From: Rhizobium sp. Root708
GTDB lineage: Bacteria; Pseudomonadota; Alphaproteobacteria; Rhizobiales; Rhizobiaceae
Length of the DNA: 64,000 nt
Assembly (NCBI RefSeq): GCF_001429725.1
Contig: NZ_LMHV01000041.1
Span: 186,001-250,000 of the forward strand
Direction: 5' to 3'
The translations under genes were made by a program, and so were the position numbers. Positions 16,209 to 25,456 of this stretch are shown here, one piece after another. The notes under the pieces are model-generated. The model saw only the letters and a list, made by a program, of their open reading frames with translations. It did no database searches and was not told where the DNA came from. Position 1 is the stretch's first letter; every line of letters begins with the position of its first letter.

Positions 16209-17384
16209 ATGAACGAGACCGACGATTTATCCTTTTTTGCCGGAGTGCCGATCTTCGACCAGTTCGAGGGCGTGGCAGATACAGCCAACTATCGCCCCCT
16301 TCCAGACGGGTGGATATTGGCCCTGGCAGACATTGTCGGGTCCACGAAAGCCATTGCGGACGGACGTTACAAGGACGTCAACATGGCTGGCGCCAGCGTT
16401 ATCTCGGCGGTTCTCAATGCTGTCGGCAAAGGCGACTTTCCATTCGTGTTCGGGGGAGACGGCGCACTGGTGGCGTTGCCCGCCTCGTTGGAGATGCAAG
16501 CTCGAGACGCTTTGGCGGCCGTGCAACGCTGGGTCGCCGAGGATCTGGATCTTGAATTGCGCATAGCGATCGTTCCGGTGGCGGATATCCGCGACGCGGG
16601 CCTCGATGTGCGTGTCGCGCGTTACTCTGCAAGCGCCTTCGTCAGCTACGCAATGTTTGCGGGGGGCGGTACAAGCTGGGCGGAAAAGCAGATGAAGGCC
16701 GGACGCTACGGCGTAGCGCCAGCCCCTGCGGGCACCCGCCCCGACCTGGCGGGACTTTCCTGCCGCTGGAATCCGATCGCAGCCCGGAACGGCGAGATTG
16801 TTTCGATCATCGCTGTTCCCGGAGAAAAAGGCACGACGCCTCAGTTTCGAAAGCTTGTTGCCGAGATCGTCGCGATCTCCACCGAGCAAAGCCGCTCAGG
16901 GCATCCGGTGCCTGCGGAAGGTCCCGCACTCGCATTTTCGATGAAGGGCATCAACCGCGAGGCGCGCGCGACGGCTCCGGCCAAACGTCGGCTTCGGCAA
17001 CGGTTTTGGATCCTGATGCAAATCGCGCTTACGGTCGCACTACATCGTTTCGGGGTCCGGTTCGGAACCTTCGACGCCCGACGCTACAAGCGCGACGTCG
17101 CCGACAACTCGGATTTCCGGAAGTTCGACGACGGCCTGAAAATGACGATCGACGTCGATGAAGCCCACCTGGGGCGTATCGAGGCACTTCTGGCCGACGC
17201 TCAGAACAATGGCGTCGCGCGCTATGGTTTGCACCGGCAGACATCGGCGTTGATGACCTGCTTTGTGCCGACACCGCTTTCGCGTGACCACATGCATTTC
17301 ATCGATGGCGCAAACGGCGGCTATGCCGTTGCCGCAAGTCAGCTGACGGGCAAGACCGTGACCATGGGCGACCTCACGCCTTGA
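16209..17384 (+). CDS. DUF3095 protein, cyclase-like
   Basis: 391 residues from ATG 16209 (MNETDDLSFFAG); the open frame upstream is atypical and lacks family similarity. The sequence matches the DUF3095 family. Its N-terminal half has LADIVGSTKA (D41) and FGGDGAL (D84), spaced like the two metal-binding aspartates of class III nucleotide cyclases (compare FCDIRNFT and FIGDGAM in CyaC). The purine-reading and N/R motifs are not evident. It may therefore be a divergent cyclase or a cyclase-fold protein with another role. A basic patch (AKRRLRQRF) precedes a C-terminal domain. The 3' end overlaps the convergent dehydrogenase by 11 bases. Confidence 0.7.
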   Translation: MNETDDLSFFAGVPIFDQFEGVADTANYRPLPDGWILALADIVGSTKAIADGRYKDVNMAGASVISAVLNAVGKGDFPFVFGGDGALVALPASLEMQARDALAAVQRWVAEDLDLELRIAIVPVADIRDAGLDVRVARYSASAFVSYAMFAGGGTSWAEKQMKAGRYGVAPAPAGTRPDLAGLSCRWNPIAARNGEIVSIIAVPGEKGTTPQFRKLVAEIVAISTEQSRSGHPVPAEGPALAFSMKGINREARATAPAKRRLRQRFWILMQIALTVALHRFGVRFGTFDARRYKRDVADNSDFRKFDDGLKMTIDVDEAHLGRIEALLADAQNNGVARYGLHRQTSALMTCFVPTPLSRDHMHFIDGANGGYAVAASQLTGKTVTMGDLTP

Positions 17385-18699
17385 TGATGTGATCCCTGCT
17401 CAGGCCGAGGCGCGCGAACACATTCCGCGTATCGACGATCAGCGGCGCATTCGAAGCGAGCACCGAATAATCGACCGAATCGTGGTCGGTCGCGATCAGA
17501 ACGGCATCGTATCCACTGATGAGGTCGGCGCTGAGTGGAACGGATTTGCGACCCTTGAGGGCCTGGTATTCGCGCGTCGGCGGGATCTCGGCCACGTGGG
17601 GATCGTGAAAATCGGCATGGCCGCCACGTTCCTCGATCACCTCGATCAGCCGCAAGGACGGGCTCTCGCGAATGTCGGCCACGTTCTTCTTGTAGGCCAG
17701 ACCAACGATCAAGACGCGTGATCGGCTGAGCGCCTTGCCAGCGCGAATGTCGAGCGCTTCGGCGAGCTTTCCGACGACATAGCGCGGCATGGCCGAATTG
17801 ATTTCACCGGCAAGCTCGATGAAGCGCGTCGGCAGTTCATACTCGCGGGATTTCCAGGTCAGGTAGAAGGGGTCGATCGGGATGCAATGCCCCCCGAGGC
17901 CCGGGCCTGGATAGAAAGGCATGTAGCCGAACGGCTTGGTCTTCGCCGCGTCGATCACCTCCCAGACGTCGATCCCCATCGCGGCGTAGACAGTCTTCAA
18001 TTCGTTGACCAGAGCGATGTTGACCGAGCGGAAGATGTTTTCCGTAAGCTTGACCGCCTCTGCTGTGGCATTCGAGGAAACAGGCACCACCGTCTTTACC
18101 GCCGCGCCATAGAATTCCGTCATCAGCGCCAGAGCGTTCTGTCCGTCGCCGGCGACGACCTTCGGAATGGTGGCCGTGTTGAAGTGATGATTGCCCGGGT
18201 CTTCGCGCTCCGGTGAGAAGCCGATGAAGAAATCAGTTCCGGACTTCAGGCCCGTCTTCTCAAGGATAACCTTGACGACATCATCCGTCGTCCCCGGGTA
18301 GGTCGTCGATTCAAGAACAACAAGCTGGCCGCCGCGTAGATGTGCCGCTATTTCGCGGGACGTCGCCTCGACGAAGGAGAGATCGGGATCCCGATGCTTC
18401 GTCAAAGGCGTCGGAACACAGATGATGATGACGTCGCAGGAAGCGAGACCGGCAAAATCGGTTGTCGCGGAGAACCTCGCGGCAGCCATTTCCTTTGCAA
18501 GATCGTCGCTCGAAACCGCGTCTATGTAAGAGCGGCGGGCGTCGATCGCCACGATCTTCCCCGGGTCAATGTCAAATCCGATTACCGGGAAACCGCTGCG
18601 AGCAATCGCCATTGCCAGCGGCAGCCCCACATAGCCGAGGCCGATGACGCCGGCACGCGCCTCACGGGTTTCGATCTTGCGAAAAAGAGCGTCGAACAT
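17374..18699 (-). CDS. Nucleotide-sugar (UDP-HexNAc/UDP-sugar) 6-dehydrogenase
   Basis: 441 residues. N-terminal NAD domain GVIGLGYVGLPLA, central dimerisation helix with TENIFRSVNIALVNEL, catalytic-cysteine loop GPGLGGHCIPIDP, and C-terminal UDP-sugar domain with GLAYKKNVADIRESP. This is the WbpA/WecC-like branch of the UDP-glucose/UDP-HexNAc dehydrogenases that make uronic acid donors for surface polysaccharide; the exact sugar is not set by sequence. ATG 18699 is preferred to an upstream in-frame TTG. The supply of a uronate fits the glycan genes around it. Confidence 0.87.
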   Translation of the reverse strand: MFDALFRKIETREARAGVIGLGYVGLPLAMAIARSGFPVIGFDIDPGKIVAIDARRSYIDAVSSDDLAKEMAAARFSATTDFAGLASCDVIIICVPTPLTKHRDPDLSFVEATSREIAAHLRGGQLVVLESTTYPGTTDDVVKVILEKTGLKSGTDFFIGFSPEREDPGNHHFNTATIPKVVAGDGQNALALMTEFYGAAVKTVVPVSSNATAEAVKLTENIFRSVNIALVNELKTVYAAMGIDVWEVIDAAKTKPFGYMPFYPGPGLGGHCIPIDPFYLTWKSREYELPTRFIELAGEINSAMPRYVVGKLAEALDIRAGKALSRSRVLIVGLAYKKNVADIRESPSLRLIEVIEERGGHADFHDPHVAEIPPTREYQALKGRKSVPLSADLISGYDAVLIATDHDSVDYSVLASNAPLIVDTRNVFARLGLSRDHIIKA

Positions 18700-19129
18700 A
18701 GGGGAACTGGCCAAGGCAGGTCTCGTATCAAATCGTCGGATGCCTCTGACTTAATGTAAGACGATGGGGATTGAAACCCGGCCGGCCCGGTTATTGTTGC
18801 GCACGCGAATTCGACCGTCGTCCGGCCGCGGACCGAACACAAATACAACCAAGAGACGGTGTAACTGAAAAGTCGCAAATGCCTAACGAGATAGCAGGGC
18901 TGGCCCATAAAACATGCAGGCCCCATTGTTTTGACTGGTCCGCACGACTATCTAGTTGAGATAACGAACCACCAGAAAGGACTGCCCTGTCGAGCCCGGA
19001 TATCAAGGGTTTGAGGGGTGCCGCAGCCGGGCTCTCCGGCGCATTGTTGACACAATAATATCACGCGTCCATCTTCTCCCTTCACCTGCGCACAGTGTTG
19101 CTGCAGGATGCATCGGCGACTTTCGAGGG
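18700..19129. other. 430-base divergent intergenic region
   Basis: No gene supported. It separates the leftward dehydrogenase from the rightward cyclase and should hold promoters for both. A short GTCCG-GCCG-CGGAC hairpin lies near 18820-18833 and TTGACT occurs near 18931, but I find no well-spaced -10 partner. The cyclase start itself is uncertain (19130 or 19160). Confidence 0.4.
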
Positions 19130-20503
19130 ATGGCGTGCCTTATGAGGATACTACCAGGAATGGGCGCAGTCGACTTCCGGGTCTCATCTATTTTGCTGGA
19201 CCGCGTCGCAGAGTGGCTAACGAACTCCTCGCTGGCCGGCGACGATCTCGAAAACATCGTCCGCGGCTTTTGCGAGCGCATTGCAGCTGCGGGGCTTCCG
19301 ATCGCGCGGGTGCATCTTACATTCTCGATGCTTCATCCCCTCTACGATGCGCTAAGCTTCACCTGGCGGCGCGCCAGCGGCGTGACCATTGAAGGCTACC
19401 GTCACACGGCCGGCCAGAAGCCTGACCGTTTCCTACAGAGCCCCTACTACTATCTGCTCGATAACAACCTTCAGCATATCAGGCGCCGTATTCCCGCTGA
19501 AGGTCCAGCGGAGTTTCCGGTTTTCGCCGACCTTCGACATGAAAGCATCACCGACTATCTGGCATTCGTTCAGCCCTTCGGCGACGGGTCCGTGCAGGGC
19601 ATGATGGGTTCATGGTCGACGGATAGCCATTCCGGCTTCTCCGACGACATGATCGAAGCTCTGCTTCGGATGCAGAACCATCTGGCGGTGGCTGCAAAGA
19701 TGGCGGTTCTCGGCAAACTCGCCAACAACATGCTGACGACCTATCTCGGTGGCGATGCAGGCAAGCGCGTGCTGAACGGACAAATCCGGCGCGGCGACGG
19801 CGAAACGATCCGCGCCGCGCTCGTCATGGGCGACATGCGGCAATCGACCATGTATGCCGAGAAGGAAGGTCGCCAGACCTATATCGATACGCTCAACCAG
19901 TTTTTCGACGCGATCGCCGCGCCCTTCAATCGAAATGGCGGCGAGATCCTGAGCTTTATCGGGGACGGTTTTCTGGCGGTCTATCCGTGCGGGCGCCACA
20001 AGGATCCTTCGAAAATTGCCTGTCAGGCGGCGCTTTCGGCCGTTCATCAGGCACAATCGCGCGTAGCCGAGCTCAATACCGAGCGACAGGAGAAGGGCCT
20101 CAGCAAGATTTCGTACGGGATCGGGCTGCATGTCGGCAACGTGATGTTCGGCAATGTGGGACTGAAGGACAGGCTGACCTTCTCGGCCTTCGGCTCGGCT
20201 GTGAACGAAGTACAGCGCCTCCAGGCGCTCACCAAGAAGTACAACAACGAGGTTGTCGCCAGCCAGGCGTTTGCCGGTTATTGCGGCGGCGAATGGACGA
20301 CGCTGGGCGAGGAAAAGCTGCGGGGTGTACGACAGAAAATTACTGTTCTGCACCCGCGGGCACCCGCGCCGTTGCTTGAAGTCGAAGAAAGCTATGTAGA
20401 GGCACCGCAGACGGCTCTTTCGGAAGCAGAGCAGGTCATTCTCTTGCATCGCGACGCCCGCAAGCAGGCGCAATCGCCCGTGCCCGAGAAGTTTATCCAA
20501 TAG
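19130..20503 (+). CDS. Soluble class III adenylate/guanylate cyclase with unusual base-reading residues
   Basis: 457 residues from ATG 19130; ATG 19160 (MGAVDFRV) is an alternative. The N-terminal 200 residues form a sensor-like region without membrane segments, a layout common in alphaproteobacterial cyclases. The catalytic domain (about 225-390) keeps metal aspartates D235 (MGDMRQST) and D279 (FIGDGFLAV) and transition-state N359 and R363. The two positions that normally read adenine are serines: S275 in place of Lys and S356 in place of Asp. Activity is likely, but nucleotide preference is uncertain. The C-terminal tail after 390 is low in conservation. Confidence 0.82.
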   Translation: MACLMRILPGMGAVDFRVSSILLDRVAEWLTNSSLAGDDLENIVRGFCERIAAAGLPIARVHLTFSMLHPLYDALSFTWRRASGVTIEGYRHTAGQKPDRFLQSPYYYLLDNNLQHIRRRIPAEGPAEFPVFADLRHESITDYLAFVQPFGDGSVQGMMGSWSTDSHSGFSDDMIEALLRMQNHLAVAAKMAVLGKLANNMLTTYLGGDAGKRVLNGQIRRGDGETIRAALVMGDMRQSTMYAEKEGRQTYIDTLNQFFDAIAAPFNRNGGEILSFIGDGFLAVYPCGRHKDPSKIACQAALSAVHQAQSRVAELNTERQEKGLSKISYGIGLHVGNVMFGNVGLKDRLTFSAFGSAVNEVQRLQALTKKYNNEVVASQAFAGYCGGEWTTLGEEKLRGVRQKITVLHPRAPAPLLEVEESYVEAPQTALSEAEQVILLHRDARKQAQSPVPEKFIQ

Positions 20504-20651
20504 CGAGGCTCGCTGCCGAGCGGTTGTTTCATCGTTCGCGCAGCAGCCCATATCACCCGATTTTTCGCTGTCCGTCATCAACTGGACACCCTGATTGCGG
20601 TACGCTAGTGTGCCTCAACGGGAACGAAGAAAACTGGGGAATTTCATTGGT

Positions 20652-22550
20652 ATGGCGTCCGCCTCCGATCTGCTGCGCATCGAAAACCTCGACGTCTCCT
20701 TCTCCGTTTTTGGCGACAGCCTGCGCGTCGTAAAAAACGCCAATCTTCGCATTCTGCCTGGCAAGGTAACGGCGCTGGTCGGCGAGTCCGGCTCCGGCAA
20801 GTCCGTAATCAGCCAAAGCATCATGGGCATTCTGCCCAATCCGGCCAAAGCGCAGGGCAAGATTCTGTTCACCGATCCGCTGGATGGGAAGACGACGGAC
20901 ATCCTGCAGTATTCCCGCGACAGCGCCGAAATGCGCGATCTGCGGGGTCGCCGCATGGCGACTATCTTCCAGGAGCCGATGACGTCGCTTTCGCCAATTC
21001 ACACGGTTGGCAATCAGATCAGCGAAGCGCTGCTCATCCACACCTCGGCAGACAAGGTCGAGGCTCGGCAGAAGACCGAGGAGATGCTTGGGCTCGTCGG
21101 CTTCGCCAATCCGAAGCGCACCTTCGACATGTACCCGTTCGAGCTGTCCGGCGGGATGCGCCAGCGCGCGATGATCGCGATGGCGCTGATCTGCAATCCG
21201 GCCCTGCTGATCGCCGATGAGCCGACCACCGCGCTCGACGTGACGATCCAGGCACAGATCTTGGAGCTCTTGCGCGAACTGCAGCATAAGCTTGGCATGG
21301 CTATGCTGCTGATCACCCACGATCTCGGCGTCGTCGCCAACATGGCCGATGAAGTGGTGGTTATCTACCACGGCGAGATCATGGAAGCTGGTCCTGTCGA
21401 CGCGATCTTCCGCAACCCGCAGCATCCGTATCTGAAGGGGCTAATGGCCGCGGTACCCCATTTCGACATGCGGGCGGGAGAACGGTTGAAGGCCCTGCGC
21501 GACGTGCCTGTTAATCTCGAATCCCTGATCGGCAAGAAGAAGAGTGCCGAGAGCACCGACGGCTCAAAGGTTCTGCTGTCGGTGAACAACCTCTCCAAGA
21601 CCTTCAAGACACGCAGTCGTGGTCTGTTCGGCACGCGCGACGCGACTGCTTTCCGCGCCGTCGACGATGTCAGCTTCGATATTCGCCGCGGCGAATGCCT
21701 CGGACTGGTCGGCGAATCCGGCTGCGGCAAGACCACAGTCAGCAAGATCCTGATGCGGGCGATCACCCCGGACAGCGGTTCCGTCACGTTCGACGACAGC
21801 AAGGAAGTGACCGACGTTCTTTCGGTCAAAGGCGACGAGCTGCAGGAGCTGCGGACAAAGATCCAGATGGTTTTCCAGGATCCGGTTTCGTCGCTCTCTC
21901 CACGCATGACCGTGCGCAATATTCTGAGCGAGCCACTGGAAATCCACGATCGCGGCAATGGGGCGGAAAGAAGCCGCAAGGTCGAGGCTTTGATGGGCGC
22001 CATCGGCCTCGATAAGCGTTACCTCAATCGCTATCCGCACAGCTTCTCCGGCGGCCAGCGCCAACGCATCGGAATAGCACGCGCACTTGCGCTCGGTCCG
22101 AAGCTTATCATTCTGGACGAGCCGGTCTCTGCGCTCGACGTCTCCGTTCAGGCCCAGATCCTCAATTTGCTGAAGGACCTGCAGAAAGAGCTCGGCCTGA
22201 CCTACCTCTTCATTTCGCACAATCTTGCCGTCGTCGATTACATGGCGGATCGGATAGCGGTCATGTGCAAGGGGCGCATCGTCGAGATCGCCCCCCGCGA
22301 GATCATCCTGCGTGACCCGGTTCATCCCTATACCAAGTCGCTGCTGGCCGCCGTGCCCTTCCCGGATCTGGACCGCCCTCTCGATTTCGAGGCTCTGCGA
22401 AAGAACGGCGCGGCTGACAAGCAGAATTGGGGCATAACCTTCACCGCCGAGCATGACGACGCATCCGAACTCGCCTACGCCGACCTCGGCAACGGACATC
22501 TGGTACGCGCCCGCAAGGGCGCCGATGCAAAGGAGCTTCGGTCATGGTAA
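20652..22550 (+). CDS. Fused double ATPase of a peptide/oligosaccharide ABC importer (YejF/DppDF-like)
   Basis: 632 residues with two complete nucleotide-binding domains in one chain. Domain 1 has Walker A GESGSGKS (about 44), signature LSGGMRQR (about 162) and Walker B LLIADEPTTALD. Domain 2 has GESGCGKT (about 354), FSGGQRQR (about 466) and LIILDEPVSALD. Each is followed by the HPY(L/T)K(G/S)L motif of oligopeptide-family ATPases. The fusion resembles YejF. ATG 20652 gives MASASDLLRIENLDVSF. It overlaps the binding-protein gene by seven bases and energises the permeases downstream. Confidence 0.9.
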   Translation: MASASDLLRIENLDVSFSVFGDSLRVVKNANLRILPGKVTALVGESGSGKSVISQSIMGILPNPAKAQGKILFTDPLDGKTTDILQYSRDSAEMRDLRGRRMATIFQEPMTSLSPIHTVGNQISEALLIHTSADKVEARQKTEEMLGLVGFANPKRTFDMYPFELSGGMRQRAMIAMALICNPALLIADEPTTALDVTIQAQILELLRELQHKLGMAMLLITHDLGVVANMADEVVVIYHGEIMEAGPVDAIFRNPQHPYLKGLMAAVPHFDMRAGERLKALRDVPVNLESLIGKKKSAESTDGSKVLLSVNNLSKTFKTRSRGLFGTRDATAFRAVDDVSFDIRRGECLGLVGESGCGKTTVSKILMRAITPDSGSVTFDDSKEVTDVLSVKGDELQELRTKIQMVFQDPVSSLSPRMTVRNILSEPLEIHDRGNGAERSRKVEALMGAIGLDKRYLNRYPHSFSGGQRQRIGIARALALGPKLIILDEPVSALDVSVQAQILNLLKDLQKELGLTYLFISHNLAVVDYMADRIAVMCKGRIVEIAPREIILRDPVHPYTKSLLAAVPFPDLDRPLDFEALRKNGAADKQNWGITFTAEHDDASELAYADLGNGHLVRARKGADAKELRSW

Positions 22551-24454
22551 CCCGGCGCACCTTCCTTGGCGGCCTTGTTGGATCAGCAATCGCCCCGTCG
22601 ATTGTAAAGGCCGCGGCCGACCGCGACATAGAACCGGAATTTCTGCGTGACTGGCTGCGAGCCGATCGTATCCCGCCGATGGTCGATCGGTTGCCGACAC
22701 ATCCACGCATCGTCAACATGAGAGAGTCGGGCCGTCGCCCCGGAACGTATGGCGGCACTGTTCGCACCATCATCGGCAGCGCCAAAGACATCCGTTACAT
22801 GACCATCTACGGCTATGCGCGGCTTGTCGGCTATGACACGAAACTGCGCTTCCAGCCGGACATTCTGATGGGGTTCACCTCGGAGAACGATTCCGTCTTC
22901 ACCTTCTATCTGCGCGAAGGACATCGCTGGTCGGACGGATCACCGTTCACGGCCGACGATTTCCGCTACTGGTGGGAAGACGTCATCCTCAACAACGAGC
23001 TCACGCCAGGCGGCGGAGCGCTGGAACTGCGGCCTCACGGAGAGCTGCCGAAGTTCGAGGTGCTGAACGAAACGACGATCCGCTATAGCTGGGCCAAGCC
23101 CAATCCGAACTTCATGCCGGCCCTTGCCGGTCCGTTGCCGCTCGTCATCTTCGGGCCCGGCAAGTATCTGAAGCAGTTCCACAAGAAGTATCAGGACGAC
23201 TTCCGCCTGTCGGCGTTGATGAAGGAAAACCGGGTCAAGAAATGGGCAGACCTTCACATCAAGTTGTCGCGTTCTTCCCGCCCGGAAAATCCCGATCTGC
23301 CAATGCTCGATCCATGGGTGAACACGACACGTCCGCCCGCTGAGCAGTTCGTTTTTGTGCGCAACCCGTTTTTCCACCGGGTTGACGAGAACGGCGTGCA
23401 GCTCCCCTACATCGACAAGTTCATTCTCAACGTCAGCTCGTCGTCGATCATCGCCGCCAAGGCCGGCGCAGGCGAATCCGACCTTCAGGCGACGGGGATC
23501 GACTTCAACGACTACACCTTCCTGAAGGACGCGGAGAAGCGCTTCCCCGTGAAGGTCAACCTTTGGAAACAGGCGCGCGGCTCCCGCGTGGCCCTGCTGC
23601 CAAACCTCAATTGCGCCGACGATGTCTGGCGAAAGCTTTTCAGCGACGTTCGTTTCAGGCGCGCGCTGTCGCTCGCGGTCGACCGGCACGAGATCAACAT
23701 GGTCGCCTTCTACGGGCTTGGACGGGCCAGCGCCGATACGGTTCTGCCGGAAAGCCCGCTCTACAAGTCTGAGTATGCCGACGCGTTCATCGCCCATGAT
23801 CCAGATACGGCGAACAAGCTGCTCGACGAGATCGGCCTGGACAAGCGGGACGAGGAAGGTTTTCGCCTGTTGCCGGATGGCCGGCGCGCGGAGATCACCG
23901 TCGAGACAGCAGGTGAAAGCAATCTCGATACCGACGTTCTCGAGCTGGTGCGCGATCACTGGAAGGTGATAGGTCTAGCGCTCTACACCCGCACCTCGCA
24001 GCGCGACATCTTCCGAAACCGCGCCATGAGCGGCTCCATCATGATGTCGATCTGGTTCGGCATCGATAACGGCATCGCCACCGCCGACATGTCGCCGGGA
24101 CAACTCGCGCCGACGCTCGACGATCAGCTGCAATGGCCGCTCTGGGGCATGAATTACCTTTCCGCCGGACAGGCCGGCAAGGCTCCCGACCTGCCCGAGG
24201 TCAAGCAGCTGGTGGCCCTACTCAATCAATGGGGCGACACCACCATGTTCGAAGAGCGCGAAGCAATCTGGCACCAGATGCTGTCGCTCTATACGCAACA
24301 GGTTTTCTCGATCGGCCTGATCAACAGCACGCTTCAGCCGATCTTGAGATCGGCCAAGCTGCAGAACGTGCCGGAACAGGCACTGTACGGCTTCGATCCA
24401 ACATCCTTCCTCGGCATCTACATGCCGGATTGCTTCTGGCTTGAGGAGGCATAA
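22544..24454 (+). CDS. Tat-exported solute-binding protein, SBP_bac_5 family
   Basis: 636 residues. The N-terminus VTRRTFLGGLVG is a twin-arginine signal, so the protein is probably folded before export. The mature protein has family 5 features: FYLREGHRWSDGSPFTADDFRYWWED near residue 125 and VRFRRALSLAVDR near residue 370. Family members bind peptides, nickel or oligosaccharides; length above 600 is shared with YejA and AgpA-like proteins. The substrate is unknown; linkage to glycosyltransferases suggests a glycan fragment or glycopeptide. Confidence 0.88.
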   Translation: MVTRRTFLGGLVGSAIAPSIVKAAADRDIEPEFLRDWLRADRIPPMVDRLPTHPRIVNMRESGRRPGTYGGTVRTIIGSAKDIRYMTIYGYARLVGYDTKLRFQPDILMGFTSENDSVFTFYLREGHRWSDGSPFTADDFRYWWEDVILNNELTPGGGALELRPHGELPKFEVLNETTIRYSWAKPNPNFMPALAGPLPLVIFGPGKYLKQFHKKYQDDFRLSALMKENRVKKWADLHIKLSRSSRPENPDLPMLDPWVNTTRPPAEQFVFVRNPFFHRVDENGVQLPYIDKFILNVSSSSIIAAKAGAGESDLQATGIDFNDYTFLKDAEKRFPVKVNLWKQARGSRVALLPNLNCADDVWRKLFSDVRFRRALSLAVDRHEINMVAFYGLGRASADTVLPESPLYKSEYADAFIAHDPDTANKLLDEIGLDKRDEEGFRLLPDGRRAEITVETAGESNLDTDVLELVRDHWKVIGLALYTRTSQRDIFRNRAMSGSIMMSIWFGIDNGIATADMSPGQLAPTLDDQLQWPLWGMNYLSAGQAGKAPDLPEVKQLVALLNQWGDTTMFEEREAIWHQMLSLYTQQVFSIGLINSTLQPILRSAKLQNVPEQALYGFDPTSFLGIYMPDCFWLEEA

Positions 24455-24457
24455 GCG

Positions 24458-25456
24458 ATGCTGAGATATATTCTCTGGCGCATCGCCGCCATGATCCCCA
24501 CGCTCTTCGTCATCTCCGCGCTGGTCTTCACGATCATCGAACTGCCGCCTGGCGACTTCTTCGAAAGCCAGATCGCCGAGTTGCGGGCGCAGGGCGAAAA
24601 CGCCAACCTCCAGGAAATGGAGGAGCTGCGGAAGCAGTACAACTTCGACAAGCCCGCCGTGTTCCGGTACTTCTATTGGGTCGGCGGAATGTTGCACGGC
24701 GATTTCGGCTATTCCTTCGAGTACCAGCTGCCGGTATCGGAAGTCGTCGGCGACCGGCTCTGGCTGACGATGCTGGTTTCTTTTTCGACGATCCTGCTGA
24801 CCTGGCTGATCGCCTTCCCGATCGGCATCTATTCGGCAACGCATCAGTACAGCTGGGGTGATTACGGGCTGACCCTTTTCGGCCTGCTCGGGATCGCAAT
24901 CCCGAATTTCATGCTGGCGCTGATCCTGATGTATTTCGCCAACATCTGGTTCGGCGTGTCCATCGGCCACCTGATGGACCAGAAATACCTTTCCGAGCCG
25001 ATGAGTTGGGAAAAGGCGCGCTCGATCCTGTCCCACCTCTGGATTCCTGTGATCATCGTGGGCACGGCGGGCACGGCGGGCATGATCCGGCGCCTGCGCG
25101 CGAACCTGCTGGACGAGATGCAGAAGCAGTATGTCGTCACCGCGCGCGCCAAGGGTCTCCACCCGTTGCGCGCGCTGGTGAAGTACCCGTTGCGAATGGC
25201 GCTCAACTTTTTCGTCGCCGACATCGGCTCGATTCTTCCCTCGATCATTTCCGGGGCAGAGATCGTCGCAATCGTTCTGTCGCTGGAAACGACGGGGCCA
25301 ATGCTCATCAAGGCACTGCAGAGCCAGGACATGTATCTTGCCGGGTCGTTCCTGATGTTCCTGGCGTTCCTGAACGTCATTGGCGTTCTGGTCTCCGACA
25401 TCGCGCTCGGCTTCCTCGATCCCCGCATACGCCTCCAAGGCAGGAGCACCAAATAA
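24458..25456 (+). CDS. DppB/YejB-type permease
   Basis: 332 residues, six predicted membrane segments starting with MLRYILWRIAAMIPTLFVISALVF. The cytoplasmic EAA-type loop appears near VVTARAKGLHPLRALVKYPLRMAL. The periplasmic region after the first helix (about 30-100) is moderately long, as in YejB. It begins three bases after the binding-protein stop and overlaps the next gene by one base (TAATG). Confidence 0.9.
   Translation: MLRYILWRIAAMIPTLFVISALVFTIIELPPGDFFESQIAELRAQGENANLQEMEELRKQYNFDKPAVFRYFYWVGGMLHGDFGYSFEYQLPVSEVVGDRLWLTMLVSFSTILLTWLIAFPIGIYSATHQYSWGDYGLTLFGLLGIAIPNFMLALILMYFANIWFGVSIGHLMDQKYLSEPMSWEKARSILSHLWIPVIIVGTAGTAGMIRRLRANLLDEMQKQYVVTARAKGLHPLRALVKYPLRMALNFFVADIGSILPSIISGAEIVAIVLSLETTGPMLIKALQSQDMYLAGSFLMFLAFLNVIGVLVSDIALGFLDPRIRLQGRSTK

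Noticed and set aside
19130..20503. Inactive cyclase interpretation
   Set aside because: Both metal aspartates and the N/R pair are present; only the base-reading residues differ, so loss of activity cannot be concluded.
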